In this document: in pieces, positions 32,367 through 41,003 of the stretch | Layout: each line of letters begins with the position of its first letter | Numbering within the stretch: position 1 is the first letter of the stretch | Assembly (NCBI RefSeq): GCF_000718095.1 | Contig: NZ_JOEI01000014.1 | Coordinates: 186,001-250,000 of the forward strand | Direction: 5' to 3' | Source of the DNA: Streptomyces scopuliridis RB72 | GTDB lineage: Bacteria > Actinomycetota > Actinomycetes > Streptomycetales > Streptomycetaceae | Length of the DNA: 64,000 nucleotides | The notes under the pieces: model-generated | The model's database searches: none | What the model was told of the DNA's origin: nothing | What the model saw: only the letters and a program-made list of their open reading frames with translations | Translations under genes and position numbers: made by a program

Positions 32367-32677
32367 CAGCCCCTTCACGACCGACACGGACTCGAGCCGC
32401 CCGGCTCGCCGGACTACCCGGTCCCTCCGGCCCTCCGGATCCCACGATCCCGGGCGGAACCCTCTGATCACCGCTCGACGCGTCGCATCGCGCCCCCGGC
32501 TTCTTCGGGCTGCCCGCGACCAGTGACGCACCAGGCGGCGCCCCTCCATCCGCACGCCCTCCCGTGGATGCGCCATGCCGTCCACACAGTCGGGACCTCA
32601 TGGCCCGGGCGGACCGGAGCCCCGGTCCACAGCCCCGTGCCCGTTCACCTCGTCTTCCTTTCACGAAGGGAACCTTC
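32367..32677. other. 311-bp gap before the TIR gene
   Basis: No gene or clear hairpin seen. It should contain the promoter of the TIR operon unless that operon is read through from the regulator gene. A GAAGGGA ribosome site lies at its end. Confidence 0.4.
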
Positions 32678-33469
32678 ATGTCCGACGTCTTCGTCAACTA
32701 CCGCACAGGCGACGAGGAGTCCGCAGCGACCATGATCGCTCGGGAACTCGCCCGTCGGTTCGGCGACGAGCGGATCTTCTTCGCCAGCAACTCGATCCAG
32801 CCCGGACGCCGTTTCCCAGCGGAACTGGTCAGGGCGGTGGAGGAGTGCGAGGCTCTCCTCGCCGTGATCGGCCCGCGCTGGGCGGAGGTGCGGGGGGCCG
32901 ACGGCCGCCCCGCCCTCGAAGCCGAGCAGGACTGGACCCGTCGCGAGATCCAGACCGCGCTCGACCGCGGGGTCCTGGTGATCCCCGTGCTCGTCGGAAA
33001 GGCCACGAGGATCGACCGCTCCGTCCTTCCGGACGATCTGCTGGAGCTGGCGGACTGCCAGTACAGGCGGTTCGACCACCGCAACGCCGAATCGGACCTG
33101 ACGGCGCTCGGCGACACCCTCGCCCGGCTCCTGCCCGAGCTGGGTGCGGTGGACCGCGACGCCCGTGCGGCGCGGGAGCGGGCGGAGGCGAAGTCCCGCA
33201 AGAAGTCGGCCAAGGATGCCAGGCACACCAGGATGCGGACGCGCGACGTCGAACAGCGCGTGCGCGGCATCGGAAACCTCAACGGAGATCTCTCCGGCAC
33301 CTTCGTCAACGAACCGCAGGGGCCCGTGAACACCGGTGGGGGGCACCAGTACAACGCTCCCCACTTCGAGGGCGACAACACCGGGGTCCAGTTCACCGCG
33401 GGCGACAACAGCGGTACGGTCCACCAACGCTTCGAGCGCGAGCGTCGGCGCTCGGACGACGGACGATGA
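32678..33469 (+). CDS. TIR-domain protein with C-terminal repeat motif (putative NADase effector)
   Basis: 263 residues from the ATG at 32678. A bacterial TIR domain covers ~1-155: SDVFVNYRTGDEES (first strand and BB-side loop), IFFASNSIQPGRRF, CEALLAVIGPRW and DWTRREIQTALDRG. Glu90 in the WTRRE motif aligns with the catalytic Glu of NAD-cleaving TIRs (SARM1 WVHKE), so an active NADase is likely. A basic linker (~165-195) leads to a Gly/Asn-rich tail (~198-250) with GPVNTGGGHQY (215-225), EGDNTGVQF and AGDNSGTVHQ. The first of these is nearly repeated at the N-terminus of the next protein. The stop overlaps the next start in ATGA. Confidence 0.85.
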   Translation: MSDVFVNYRTGDEESAATMIARELARRFGDERIFFASNSIQPGRRFPAELVRAVEECEALLAVIGPRWAEVRGADGRPALEAEQDWTRREIQTALDRGVLVIPVLVGKATRIDRSVLPDDLLELADCQYRRFDHRNAESDLTALGDTLARLLPELGAVDRDARAARERAEAKSRKKSAKDARHTRMRTRDVEQRVRGIGNLNGDLSGTFVNEPQGPVNTGGGHQYNAPHFEGDNTGVQFTAGDNSGTVHQRFERERRRSDDGR

Positions 33470-35454
33470 CCGAACAGGACCGCGTCACCGTCAACGATCC
33501 GCGTGGCCCGGTGAACAATGGCGTAGGGCCCCAGTACGTCTTCTACGGCGGCGCGGATTGGATGATCCGCAAAGGGGTCGAGTCCCTCCGGATCGTCCGA
33601 GAGGACCGGGTGCGCCTGGCCGACCGGTTCGTTCGGCCGGTGAGCTATCGCATCGCCGCCGACTGCCTGGAGAAGCCCGGATCGGTGGTGCTGCTGGAGG
33701 CTGCGCCCGGCAGCGGCCGGCGCGCCGCAGCGATCATGCTGCTGCACGAGCTCGGTGAGGACGCAGGCGCTGAGGAGGAGCAGGAGGAGGACCGGTTCGA
33801 GGAGCTTCCCGCCACGGACAAGGACGAGGCCACTCTCGCCCCCGGCGAGGGGGACCGCTTCCTCCTCGACCTCTCCGGGATCGCCGACGAGGAGGCGTAT
33901 GCCAAGGCCCAGCGCCTCCTGGTCGTGCGCCGGTCACAGGTCCAGGAGGCGGGGGCCCACATGGTGGTCGTCCTGCCGTCGGGCATGGAGCACGCCCACG
34001 CGCCGGAGCTCGAACCGCACACGGTGGCGCTGGGGCGCCCTCGGGGGATCGCCGTCGTCACCCGGTACCTCCGTATGGACCGGATGGCCTTCCACTCCAC
34101 GGACCTGGGGAGCTACGACCTCCAGCGCCTGTGCGAACGCTCCCCCATGCGGGAACTGGCGCGGCTCGCGGGGCTGGTGAGGTCTGCTCGCGACAGCGGC
34201 CGGTTCGGCGTCGACTTCGCGGGATGGCTCGACCAGGCGATGCACGCGGTGACCGACCGTGCCGGTGAGGTGGGCCGGCAGGTGGCCACGGTCCGCACCG
34301 CGCCCGAGCGGGCCCTGCTGCTTGCGGCGGCAGTGTTCGAGGAGGCCCGCGCCGACACCGTCTACGAGGCGTGGCACGGCTTGATGAGGACGGTGAGGCA
34401 CGAGGAAGAGACGACAACCGAGCTCGCACGGACGGATTTCGGGGAGCGATTGGCGACGCTCGGGATCGAGCGGGACCTGGAAGGGCGGCTCCACTTCGGG
34501 CGGCTGGCCTACGCCGACGCGGTACGGACGTACTTCTGGGCGAACTTCCCCGGGACGCGCGACGACCTCAGGAATTGGATCGGCCATGCCGCCGGGCTCC
34601 GCGGTCTGACCACCGACGACCGGGTGAACGTCGTCGTCCGCTTCGGCGAGCGGTCCCTGGCCGTCGGGCGGCCCGACCACCTCTTCGACCTTGTGGTCCG
34701 CTGGGCGGACCACGCGACCGGGGCGTCCTGCGACCCACGAGCCGTGGCGGCCCTCGAACTCGGTCTCAGCCACGAGAGGTTCGGGGGATGGTTCCGCAGA
34801 CGGATGTACGAGTGCGCGAGGTCCGGCCCCTTGTCGGACGGTCTCGTTCGCGTCCTGACCGCTGCCTGCCTCCAGAGCCTCGGCGCGACGCACCCGGATC
34901 AGGCGATGGTGCGGCTCCATTACCTCGCCGTACGGAAGGGGGAGGCGGCACGCGGGGCCCGGGAAGTACTTCTCGACCTCGCCGGCCGCGACCGTCGGCC
35001 CTACCGGCTACTGATCGACCGCCTGCGGGACCGGACGCGTCGGGAGCCGCGCGGGGCAGAGCTCCATCTCCAGCTGCTCGGTGCACTGTTGAGGAGCGAC
35101 CGGGCACCGGAGCCGCCGCCGTGGCCGGACCTGTTCCTGGGCTGGGAGACGGTTTTCTCCCATCCGCCGACGGAGCTCTGGAACCCGCTGGTGAGCAGTT
35201 GGCTGAACGCCGCGGCGGGCGACAGTACGCGGGAGATGGCGCTGGGCGTGATGGTCGGGGCGACACACGGCCGCACGGCCGCTCTGCACCGCCTCTACGC
35301 CATCGCCTGCGACTGGGCGGGGCCCAGGCACCACCCATCCCGGGCAGCCGTCGCCGCCCTCTTCTGGCAGCACATCGACAACGCGCAGTACGTCCGCACG
35401 GAGAGTACGAAGCGTGCGGGCGCCGGACCACGGACCACGGAAGAGGCACGATGA
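33466..35454 (+). CDS. Degenerate P-loop protein with N-terminal motif matching the TIR protein
   Basis: 662 residues, ATG overlapping the TIR stop. Residues 9-24 read VNDPRGPVNNGVGPQY, nearly the same as VNEPQGPVNTGGGHQY in the TIR tail. Residues 73-90 hold a P-loop-like segment (LLEAAPGSGRRAA) in which the usual Lys is Arg, followed by an acidic insert and a Walker-B-like FLLDLS (132-137). Helical regions fill the rest, with a possible winged helix near ERALLLAAAVFEEARADTVY and C-terminal helical repeats. This is the layout of a STAND/NLR-like receptor: signalling motif, nucleotide-binding module, helical sensor. ATP hydrolysis is doubtful without the Lys. I do not recognise a named family. 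Confidence 0.65.
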   Translation: MTEQDRVTVNDPRGPVNNGVGPQYVFYGGADWMIRKGVESLRIVREDRVRLADRFVRPVSYRIAADCLEKPGSVVLLEAAPGSGRRAAAIMLLHELGEDAGAEEEQEEDRFEELPATDKDEATLAPGEGDRFLLDLSGIADEEAYAKAQRLLVVRRSQVQEAGAHMVVVLPSGMEHAHAPELEPHTVALGRPRGIAVVTRYLRMDRMAFHSTDLGSYDLQRLCERSPMRELARLAGLVRSARDSGRFGVDFAGWLDQAMHAVTDRAGEVGRQVATVRTAPERALLLAAAVFEEARADTVYEAWHGLMRTVRHEEETTTELARTDFGERLATLGIERDLEGRLHFGRLAYADAVRTYFWANFPGTRDDLRNWIGHAAGLRGLTTDDRVNVVVRFGERSLAVGRPDHLFDLVVRWADHATGASCDPRAVAALELGLSHERFGGWFRRRMYECARSGPLSDGLVRVLTAACLQSLGATHPDQAMVRLHYLAVRKGEAARGAREVLLDLAGRDRRPYRLLIDRLRDRTRREPRGAELHLQLLGALLRSDRAPEPPPWPDLFLGWETVFSHPPTELWNPLVSSWLNAAAGDSTREMALGVMVGATHGRTAALHRLYAIACDWAGPRHHPSRAAVAALFWQHIDNAQYVRTESTKRAGAGPRTTEEAR

Positions 35455-36785
35455 AACACCGCTTTCCCAGCCTGCTGTTCGTCGCTCTCTGCGGCCTCGC
35501 ACCGGCTGTGCTCGGAAACCTCCTGCACTGGTCGGCGTGGCTGTGGGGCTTCATGTCCATGGTCACGTCCTCGGGCTCCCTGCTGCTCGTGATGACGGTC
35601 CTCAGCGGTGGCCGCGCGTCGGCCGATCCGTACGAGCCCGAGGAAGCTGAGCCGCCCGCGGCGCCGACGGAGCAGCCGTACCAGGAGACTCGGGTGGTCG
35701 ACGCGGCGCTGCCGAGCGCAACGGACGGCTACGACTTCCTCTTCTCCGCCACCGTGTGGTGGAGGCCGGTCCCCGACCACGCCGACTGGTCCGACGGCAC
35801 CTCCCCAGCCCTCGCCGTTTCCTCGGTCGTCAGCCGGGCCCTGCAGGTCGTCCGCCACGAGGAGCCCGGCCGGGCGAGCTTCGCACGGTATCTCCTGGAA
35901 GGGGAGCTGGGCGCCCCGCTCCCGGACCGGAGCGGACGGGTGAAGGCTCTGGCGGCCGATGTGACGCTGACCCTCGCCCCCGCCGACCGCGAGCGCCTGC
36001 GGAAGTTGAACGACCTTCGCAAGGACGAGGAGATCTGGGAGTACGAGCGTCAGCACGAGCGCAACAAGCGGCGCTACCTCGGTGACGACGTGCTCAAGAG
36101 CGCGGGCAGCGCGGTGGTGTGGTGGCTGGCCCGTCACGAGAACGAAATCGAGAAGGCGGTCGACATGATCGGCCCACTCGCCCAGATCGCGGCGGCGGCC
36201 AACGACGAGGAGGTGCCCGAGCTCTTCCGCCACCTGCTCGTCCCGCCCGTAGGCGCGCGGAGCGAAGCGACCGTCGGGGGCCCGCTGTGGGACGGACACG
36301 GCCAGGGAGGAGGGACGTTCGACCGCGAGGAGGAAGTAGGGGTTTCGGACCGGCTGCTCCTGTTGCTGGCGGCGGTGGGCCTGAAGCCGGACATGGACGA
36401 GTACACGGTGTTCGTGCACCGTGTGGTGCGGAGTCTGGAAGCGGCCGGGCTGGACGAGGCCGCCGAGGAGATCAGGCGGACCCTTCTCCCGGCACCCGAC
36501 GAGGGCGGGCGCGAGGGGCCGGAGGGTGGGCCTTCGGACGAGGGGGACACCACGGGGCCCTGGCCGCCGCGCTCCCCAGCCCCTGAGGGCTCACCGTTCA
36601 CCGACACGGGCGCGGGCACGTTCACGCCGGGGGCGGCGGAGAGCGGCGCGGGCGAACGGAACCAAGGCTGGTACGAGACGAGCGAGGACGACATGACACC
36701 TCCGTACGTCTGGGACACCTCGCAAAGCCCGCACCAACCCGCCGCACCTCGTGCACGGGACGAGGACGACGAGGACGGGAGCTGA
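35451..36785 (+). CDS. Two-helix membrane protein of unknown function, third gene of the TIR operon
   Basis: 444 residues from an ATG that overlaps the upstream stop. Two adjacent N-terminal hydrophobic helices (FPSLLFVALCGLAPAVLGNL and SMVTSSGSLLLVMTVL) are followed by a soluble part: TDGYDFLFSATVWWRPVPDH, a charged coiled-coil stretch (ERLRKLNDLRKDEEIWEYER), a possible hydrophobic segment SAGSAVVWWLARH and a disordered acidic C-terminus. Coupling to the TIR and P-loop genes suggests it works with them, for example as a membrane anchor or the end effector. No homologue recognised. Confidence 0.6.
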   Translation: MKHRFPSLLFVALCGLAPAVLGNLLHWSAWLWGFMSMVTSSGSLLLVMTVLSGGRASADPYEPEEAEPPAAPTEQPYQETRVVDAALPSATDGYDFLFSATVWWRPVPDHADWSDGTSPALAVSSVVSRALQVVRHEEPGRASFARYLLEGELGAPLPDRSGRVKALAADVTLTLAPADRERLRKLNDLRKDEEIWEYERQHERNKRRYLGDDVLKSAGSAVVWWLARHENEIEKAVDMIGPLAQIAAAANDEEVPELFRHLLVPPVGARSEATVGGPLWDGHGQGGGTFDREEEVGVSDRLLLLLAAVGLKPDMDEYTVFVHRVVRSLEAAGLDEAAEEIRRTLLPAPDEGGREGPEGGPSDEGDTTGPWPPRSPAPEGSPFTDTGAGTFTPGAAESGAGERNQGWYETSEDDMTPPYVWDTSQSPHQPAAPRARDEDDEDGS

Positions 36786-36949
36786 TCCGGTAGGCGGTCG
36801 GCTCTCCGAGGCTCCCCCTGCGCATCTGCCTCGACCTCAACAAGACGCGGCGTGACCTCGGTCACGCCGCTATTCGTCGCGTTCATGCGGATTTGTTTCC
36901 ACAGGGGCCCGGCGGAGCCGTGAAGAAGTGTGTGACGGGGGGTCAGGTT
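36786..36949. other. Non-coding right edge of the island
   Basis: No gene seen. It holds a short inverted motif (GCGTGACCTCGGTCACGC, about 36849-36866), a good candidate for the operon terminator: GCGTGACC and GGTCACGC arms with a 2-base centre. Confidence 0.5.
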
Positions 36950-36973
36950 TCCCAGCACCATCCCAGCACGGGA
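36950..36973 (+). repeat. 24-bp direct repeat, right copy
   Basis: Identical to 29008-29031, in the same orientation, 85 bases inside the end of intact ychF. Confidence 0.75.
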
Positions 36974-36980
36974 AATAACC

Positions 36981-37010
36981 AGGGGCCCGACCTCGAAAGG
37001 TTGGACCCCT
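36981..37010 (-). terminator. ychF terminator
   Basis: AGGGGCCCGACCT and AGGTTGGACCCCT arms with a CGAA loop, about 50 bases after the ychF stop on the minus strand. Confidence 0.75.
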
Positions 37011-37058
37011 TCTGACCTGCATGTTTGCCAGATCGGCGACGTGGTGATCTGTCAGCCG

Positions 37059-38147
37059 CTACACATTGAAGCGGAATTCGACTACGTCGCCATCCTGCAT
37101 CACGTACTCCTTGCCTTCCATACGCGCCTTGCCCGCCGCGCGGGCATCCGCCACCGAGCCCGTTTCAACCAGGTCGGCGAAGGAGATGACCTCGGCCTTG
37201 ATGAAGCCCTTCTGGAAGTCGGTGTGGATCACGCCGGCCGCCTCGGGGGCCGTCGCGCCCTTCTTGATCGTCCAGGCGCGGGATTCCTTGGGGCCTGCCG
37301 TGAGGTAGGTCTGCAGCCCCAGGGTGCGGAAGCCGACGTGGGCGAGGGTGGCGAGGCCCGGCTCTTCCTGGCCCACCGACTGGAGGAGTTCGAGGGCCTC
37401 GTCGTCGTCCAGTTCGGCGAGGTCGGACTCCAGCTTGGCGTTGAGGAAGATCGCCTCGGCGGGGGCGACCAGGGCGCGCTGTTCGTCCTTGAAGATGTCG
37501 TCCGTCAGCTCCTCCTCGTCGACGTTGAAGACGTAGAGGAAGGGCTTCGTGGTGAGCAGGTGCAGCTCGCGCAGCGGCTCGGCCTTCTCAGTGCCCTGGA
37601 CGATGCCGGCCGAGAAGAGGGTCTCGCCGGTCTCCAGGATGGCCTGGGCCTCCTCGATCGCCTTGACCTGGCCCACGACCTCCTTCTTGATGCGCGACTC
37701 GCGCTGGAGGCGCGGGAGGACCTTCTCGATCGTCTGGAGGTCGGCGAGGATCAGCTCGGTGTTGATCGTTTCGATGTCGTTCTTGGGCGAGACCTTGCCG
37801 TCGACATGGACGACGTTCTCGTCCTTGAAGGCCCGGATGACCTGGCAGATCGCGTCCGATTCACGGATGTTCGCCAGGAACTTGTTGCCCAGGCCCTCAC
37901 CCTCGGAGGCGCCGCGCACGATGCCGGCGATGTCGACGAAGTCGACCGTGGCCGGAAGGATCTTCTGCGAGCCGAAGATCTCCGCGAGCTTGTCCAGCCG
38001 CGGGTCCGGCACGCCGACCACGCCGACGTTGGGCTCGATGGTGGCGAACGGGTAGTTGGCCGCCAGCACGTCGTTCTTGGTCAGGGCGTTGAACAGGGTC
38101 GACTTGCCGACATTCGGCAGGCCGACGATTCCGATCGTGAGCGACAC
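37059..38147 (-). CDS. ychF: Ribosome-associated GTPase/ATPase YchF
   Basis: 362 residues, the standard length. The P-loop is [20 protein letters not shown]. The G2/G3 region includes [20 protein letters not shown], and the NKxD position reads FNVDEEEL, the change that gives YchF its ATP preference. The C-terminal TGS domain ends in EFRFNV. YchF binds ribosomes and affects stress responses. The last eleven codons are the right attachment copy of the island, so this 3' end and terminator may have been supplied by the element. The gene is intact and presumably functional. Confidence 0.95.
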   Translation of the reverse strand: MSLTIGIVGLPNVGKSTLFNALTKNDVLAANYPFATIEPNVGVVGVPDPRLDKLAEIFGSQKILPATVDFVDIAGIVRGASEGEGLGNKFLANIRESDAICQVIRAFKDENVVHVDGKVSPKNDIETINTELILADLQTIEKVLPRLQRESRIKKEVVGQVKAIEEAQAILETGETLFSAGIVQGTEKAEPLRELHLLTTKPFLYVFNVDEEELTDDIFKDEQRALVAPAEAIFLNAKLESDLAELDDDEALELLQSVGQEEPGLATLAHVGFRTLGLQTYLTAGPKESRAWTIKKGATAPEAAGVIHTDFQKGFIKAEVISFADLVETGSVADARAAGKARMEGKEYVMQDGDVVEFRFNV

Positions 38148-38353
38148 GTTGGCGACTTCCTGAAGTGAGGACTGGCTGATGGCCTGGGTGACCCTGGGCG
38201 GGCCGATCTCCCAGTTTACGGGCGGGCCGAAGCCGCCACGGACAGGCGACCGGCGCCCCGGGCGCTCCCCCGAACGTCGAACTCAACGCCAAGCTCGCCC
38301 AAAGGGCGTGTCCAACGCCTGCTTCGTCGCCCCGGGCCACCTACGTTGGTCCG

Positions 38354-39001
38354 GTGGAGCAGCACAGGACACGTCAGCCCCAGCAGCGTCGACAGCGCCC
38401 CCCGGGCCCCCGTACCGCGACCGGTACCGGGGCCACCGGTGTATACCGGGTCCCGGTAACGCCCCGGCCGCGGGTGTCGCCGTTGGCGCAGCGGTTGCGC
38501 AGACTGCCCAATCCGCGGTTCACCGGGCTCGGCGCGGGCCTGTTCGCCGCCGCGACGATGCTGGCCATCGCGTTTCTGGACCGGCTGCTCCTCGACGGCG
38601 CGCCCCTCGTCTACGGGGTGCTGTTCCTGCTGGTCAGCGCGGTGACCGCGCTCTGGGTACGTACCGCAGACCTGGTCACGGCACCGATCTCCGTGCCGAT
38701 CGCCTTCGCGGCCGGCGCGTATCCGATCGCCGGCGGCACCGGCGGCTTCGGCGGGCAGACGATGGCGCTCGTCACCACCCTCGCCGTGCACGCGGGCTGG
38801 CTGTACGGCGGCACGCTCATCGCCGGGCTCATCGCGTCCGTACGGAAGGTACGGCAGATGGGCCGGCGCCAGACCGCCCGGGACGCGGCGGCCAGGGCAG
38901 CCGCGACCCGGGCCGGGGCCACGGCCTACCGAGCGGCCGGTCCGCGCCCCGGGACCAGGGCGCCCAGACCCACCGTCCCCAGGGCCGTACGGCGCGGCTA
39001 G
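38354..39001 (+). CDS. DUF6542-like membrane protein
   Basis: 215 residues from a GTG. A disordered, Arg/Pro/Gly-rich N-terminus (~50 residues) precedes four hydrophobic segments: GLGAGLFAAATMLAIAFLDR, LVYGVLFLLVSAVTALW, LVTAPISVPIAFAAGAYPI and TTLAVHAGWLYGGTLIAGLI. A basic Ala/Arg-rich tail follows. Similar proteins sit beside ychF in Streptomyces genomes and are listed, from memory, as DUF6542. Function unknown. The 206 bp to the divergent ychF start holds both promoters. Confidence 0.7.
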   Translation: MEQHRTRQPQQRRQRPPGPRTATGTGATGVYRVPVTPRPRVSPLAQRLRRLPNPRFTGLGAGLFAAATMLAIAFLDRLLLDGAPLVYGVLFLLVSAVTALWVRTADLVTAPISVPIAFAAGAYPIAGGTGGFGGQTMALVTTLAVHAGWLYGGTLIAGLIASVRKVRQMGRRQTARDAAARAAATRAGATAYRAAGPRPGTRAPRPTVPRAVRRG

Positions 39002-39067
39002 TGCCCCTCCCGGCAATGTTTGCCAGGTCGCGGCACTAAATCCTGATCCAGGGCCGCACCGGCTGCC

Positions 39068-39805
39068 TCACCTGCCCGCCGCCGACATCGCCGCGCCCAC
39101 GATCCCCGCGTTGTTCTGGAGCTCCGCCGGGATGATCTCCGCCCTGATCCCCTCGATGAGGGGGATGAACTTGTCGGCCTTGCGGCTCACCCCGCCGCCG
39201 ATGATGAACAGCTCGGGCGAGAACAGCATCTCCAGATGGGCCAGATACTTCTGGACGCGGTGCGCCCAGTGGTGCCAGCTCATGTCCGCGTCTTCCTTGA
39301 CCTTCGTCGAGGCGCGCTTCTCCGCCTCGTGGCCGTCCAGCTCCAGATGGCCCAGCTCGGTGTTGGGCACCAGCTTGCCGTCCATGAAGAGCGCACTGCC
39401 GATACCCGTACCGAAGGTCAGCAGGAATACCGTGCCCTTACGGCCTCTGCCCGCGCCGAAGGCCATCTCGGCCACCCCCGCCGCGTCGGCGTCGTTGAGG
39501 ACGGTCGTCCGCAGGCCCAGCCGCTCGCCGAGCACCTGCCCCGCGTCCGTATCGATCCAGGCCTTGTCGACATTGGCGGCCGTACGGATCACCGAGCCCG
39601 TGACCACCCCCGGGAAGGTGATGCCGACCGGGCCCGACCAGCCGAAGTGCCGCACGACCTCCACCACACCGTCGGCGACGCTCTCGGGCGTCGCCGGGTG
39701 CGGGGTCAGCACCTTGTGCCGCGGTTCGACCAGATCGCCGCGTTCCAGGTCCACGGGCGCACCCTTGATGCCCGAGCCACCGATGTCCACTCCGAAGACG
39801 TTCAT
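39068..39805 (-). CDS. ppgK: Polyphosphate glucokinase
   Basis: 245 residues from the ATG at 39805; a GTG two codons upstream is also possible. An ROK-fold sugar kinase that phosphorylates glucose with polyphosphate or ATP. Visible motifs: FGVDIGGSGIKGAPVDL (phosphate 1), FPGVVTGSVI, LNDADAAGVAE with the catalytic Asp, LTFGTGIGSALF (phosphate 2) and FIIGGGVSRK. The insertion GHEAEKRASTKVKEDADMSW and the motif order match actinobacterial PpgK rather than the ATP-only GlkA. It provides glucose-6-phosphate in the cytoplasm. Confidence 0.92.
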   Translation of the reverse strand: MNVFGVDIGGSGIKGAPVDLERGDLVEPRHKVLTPHPATPESVADGVVEVVRHFGWSGPVGITFPGVVTGSVIRTAANVDKAWIDTDAGQVLGERLGLRTTVLNDADAAGVAEMAFGAGRGRKGTVFLLTFGTGIGSALFMDGKLVPNTELGHLELDGHEAEKRASTKVKEDADMSWHHWAHRVQKYLAHLEMLFSPELFIIGGGVSRKADKFIPLIEGIRAEIIPAELQNNAGIVGAAMSAAGR

Positions 39806-39889
39806 GGACACAACGTTACGGGCAGATGCTGACAGCGACTTCCCGGACGGCCTCTTTGGTCCCGCCTATGTGCCGAGTACTGTCCGGCC

Positions 39890-40918
39890 CTACTTCTCCG
39901 AGAGGGCCGCCGCCTCGGCGCGCAGGTCGCGGCGCAGCTCCTTCGGCAGCGAGAACGTGATCGACTCCTCGGCCGCCTTGACGATCTCGACATCCTCGAA
40001 GCCGCGCTGCGAGAGCCACTCCAGCACGCCTTCGACCAGGATCTCCGGGACGGACGCGCCCGAGGTGACTCCGACCGTGGAGACGCCGTCGAGCCATGCC
40101 TCGTCGATCTCGTCGGCGCCGTCCACCAGATGGGAGGCGCCCGCGCCGGCGCCGAGGGCGACCTCGACCAGCCGGACCGAGTTGGAGGAGTTCTTGGAGC
40201 CGACGACGATCACGAGATCGGCGTCGGCGCCCATCTGCTTGACCGCGATCTGACGGTTCTGCGTGGCGTAGCAGATGTCGTCGCTCGGCGGCGAGATCAG
40301 CTGCGGGAACTTCTCCTTGAGCGCCCCGACCGTCTCCATCGTCTCGTCGACCGACAGGGTGGTCTGGGAGAGCCAGACGACCTTCGACTCGTCGCGCACC
40401 TCGACATGGGCGACATCGTCCGGGCCGTCGACCAGCGTGATGTGGTCCGGGGCCTCGCCCGAGGTGCCGATGACCTCTTCGTGGCCGTCGTGGCCGATGA
40501 GCAGGATGTCGTAATCCTCCTCCGCGAACCGGACGGCTTCCTTGTGCACCTTGGTGACCAGCGGGCAGGTCGCGTCGATGGTGGCGAGCCTGCGGTCGGC
40601 CGCCTCCTGGTGGACGACGGGCGCGACGCCGTGGGCAGAGAACATGACGATCGAGCCCTCGGGGACCTCCGCCGTCTCCTCGACGAAGATCGCGCCCTTC
40701 TTCTCCAGGGTCCTGACGACGTACTTGTTGTGGACGATCTCGTGACGGACGTAGATCGGCGCCCCGTACTGCTCCAGGGCTTTCTCCACGGCGATCACGG
40801 CGCGGTCGACACCGGCGCAGTAACCGCGGGGAGCGGCGAGCAGGACGCGTTTGCCGGCGCGGCGCGCGGCGTCTCCACTGGGGGTGGCGGCGGGCGACGG
40901 GCGGGACGTGGCAGTCAT
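39890..40918 (-). CDS. ispH: 4-hydroxy-3-methylbut-2-enyl diphosphate reductase
   Basis: 342 residues from the ATG at 40918; another ATG three codons upstream is possible. The last enzyme of the MEP isoprenoid pathway. Three Cys ligands of the [4Fe-4S] cluster are visible: [12 protein letters not shown] (Cys34), [12 protein letters not shown] and [11 protein letters not shown]. The proton-transfer Glu lies in GTSGEAP, and the substrate-binding Ser/Asn are in [11 protein letters not shown]. The ~20-residue N-terminal extension is disordered. A single-gene minus-strand unit, divergent from the permease. Confidence 0.95.
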   Translation of the reverse strand: MTATSRPSPAATPSGDAARRAGKRVLLAAPRGYCAGVDRAVIAVEKALEQYGAPIYVRHEIVHNKYVVRTLEKKGAIFVEETAEVPEGSIVMFSAHGVAPVVHQEAADRRLATIDATCPLVTKVHKEAVRFAEEDYDILLIGHDGHEEVIGTSGEAPDHITLVDGPDDVAHVEVRDESKVVWLSQTTLSVDETMETVGALKEKFPQLISPPSDDICYATQNRQIAVKQMGADADLVIVVGSKNSSNSVRLVEVALGAGAGASHLVDGADEIDEAWLDGVSTVGVTSGASVPEILVEGVLEWLSQRGFEDVEIVKAAEESITFSLPKELRRDLRAEAAALSEK

Positions 40919-41003
40919 GCGTCCCATCGTAAGGCCGTCCAGAAGAGGCGGGACGGCGGGCGGCGGCCCGAGACTGGGCCTACGCGATCGACGGAGGGAC
41001 GCG

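Larger units (their letters stand above)
28950..37091. mobile_element. Genomic island inserted at the 3' end of ychF
   Basis: About 8.1 kb flanked by two direct copies of the ychF 3' end (28950-28982 and 37059-37091), 26 of 33 bases identical and encoding the same ten residues. Similarity extends beyond the stop (ACCTACGTGTTCGCCAG at about 28907 against ACCTGCATGTTTGCCAG at about 37015). Just inside each end is an exact 24-bp repeat. The content is a regulator, an ATPase and a TIR operon. No integrase, excisionase or replication gene was found, so the element is decayed or moved in trans. Confidence 0.75.

Noticed and set aside
33466..35454. Functional AAA/STAND ATPase
   Set aside because: The P-loop-like segment has Arg instead of the essential Lys, so I only call it a degenerate P-loop protein.
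28950..37091. tRNA gene as the island's attachment site
   Set aside because: No cloverleaf or CCA-type 3' end was seen at either boundary; the duplicated sequence is protein-coding ychF.
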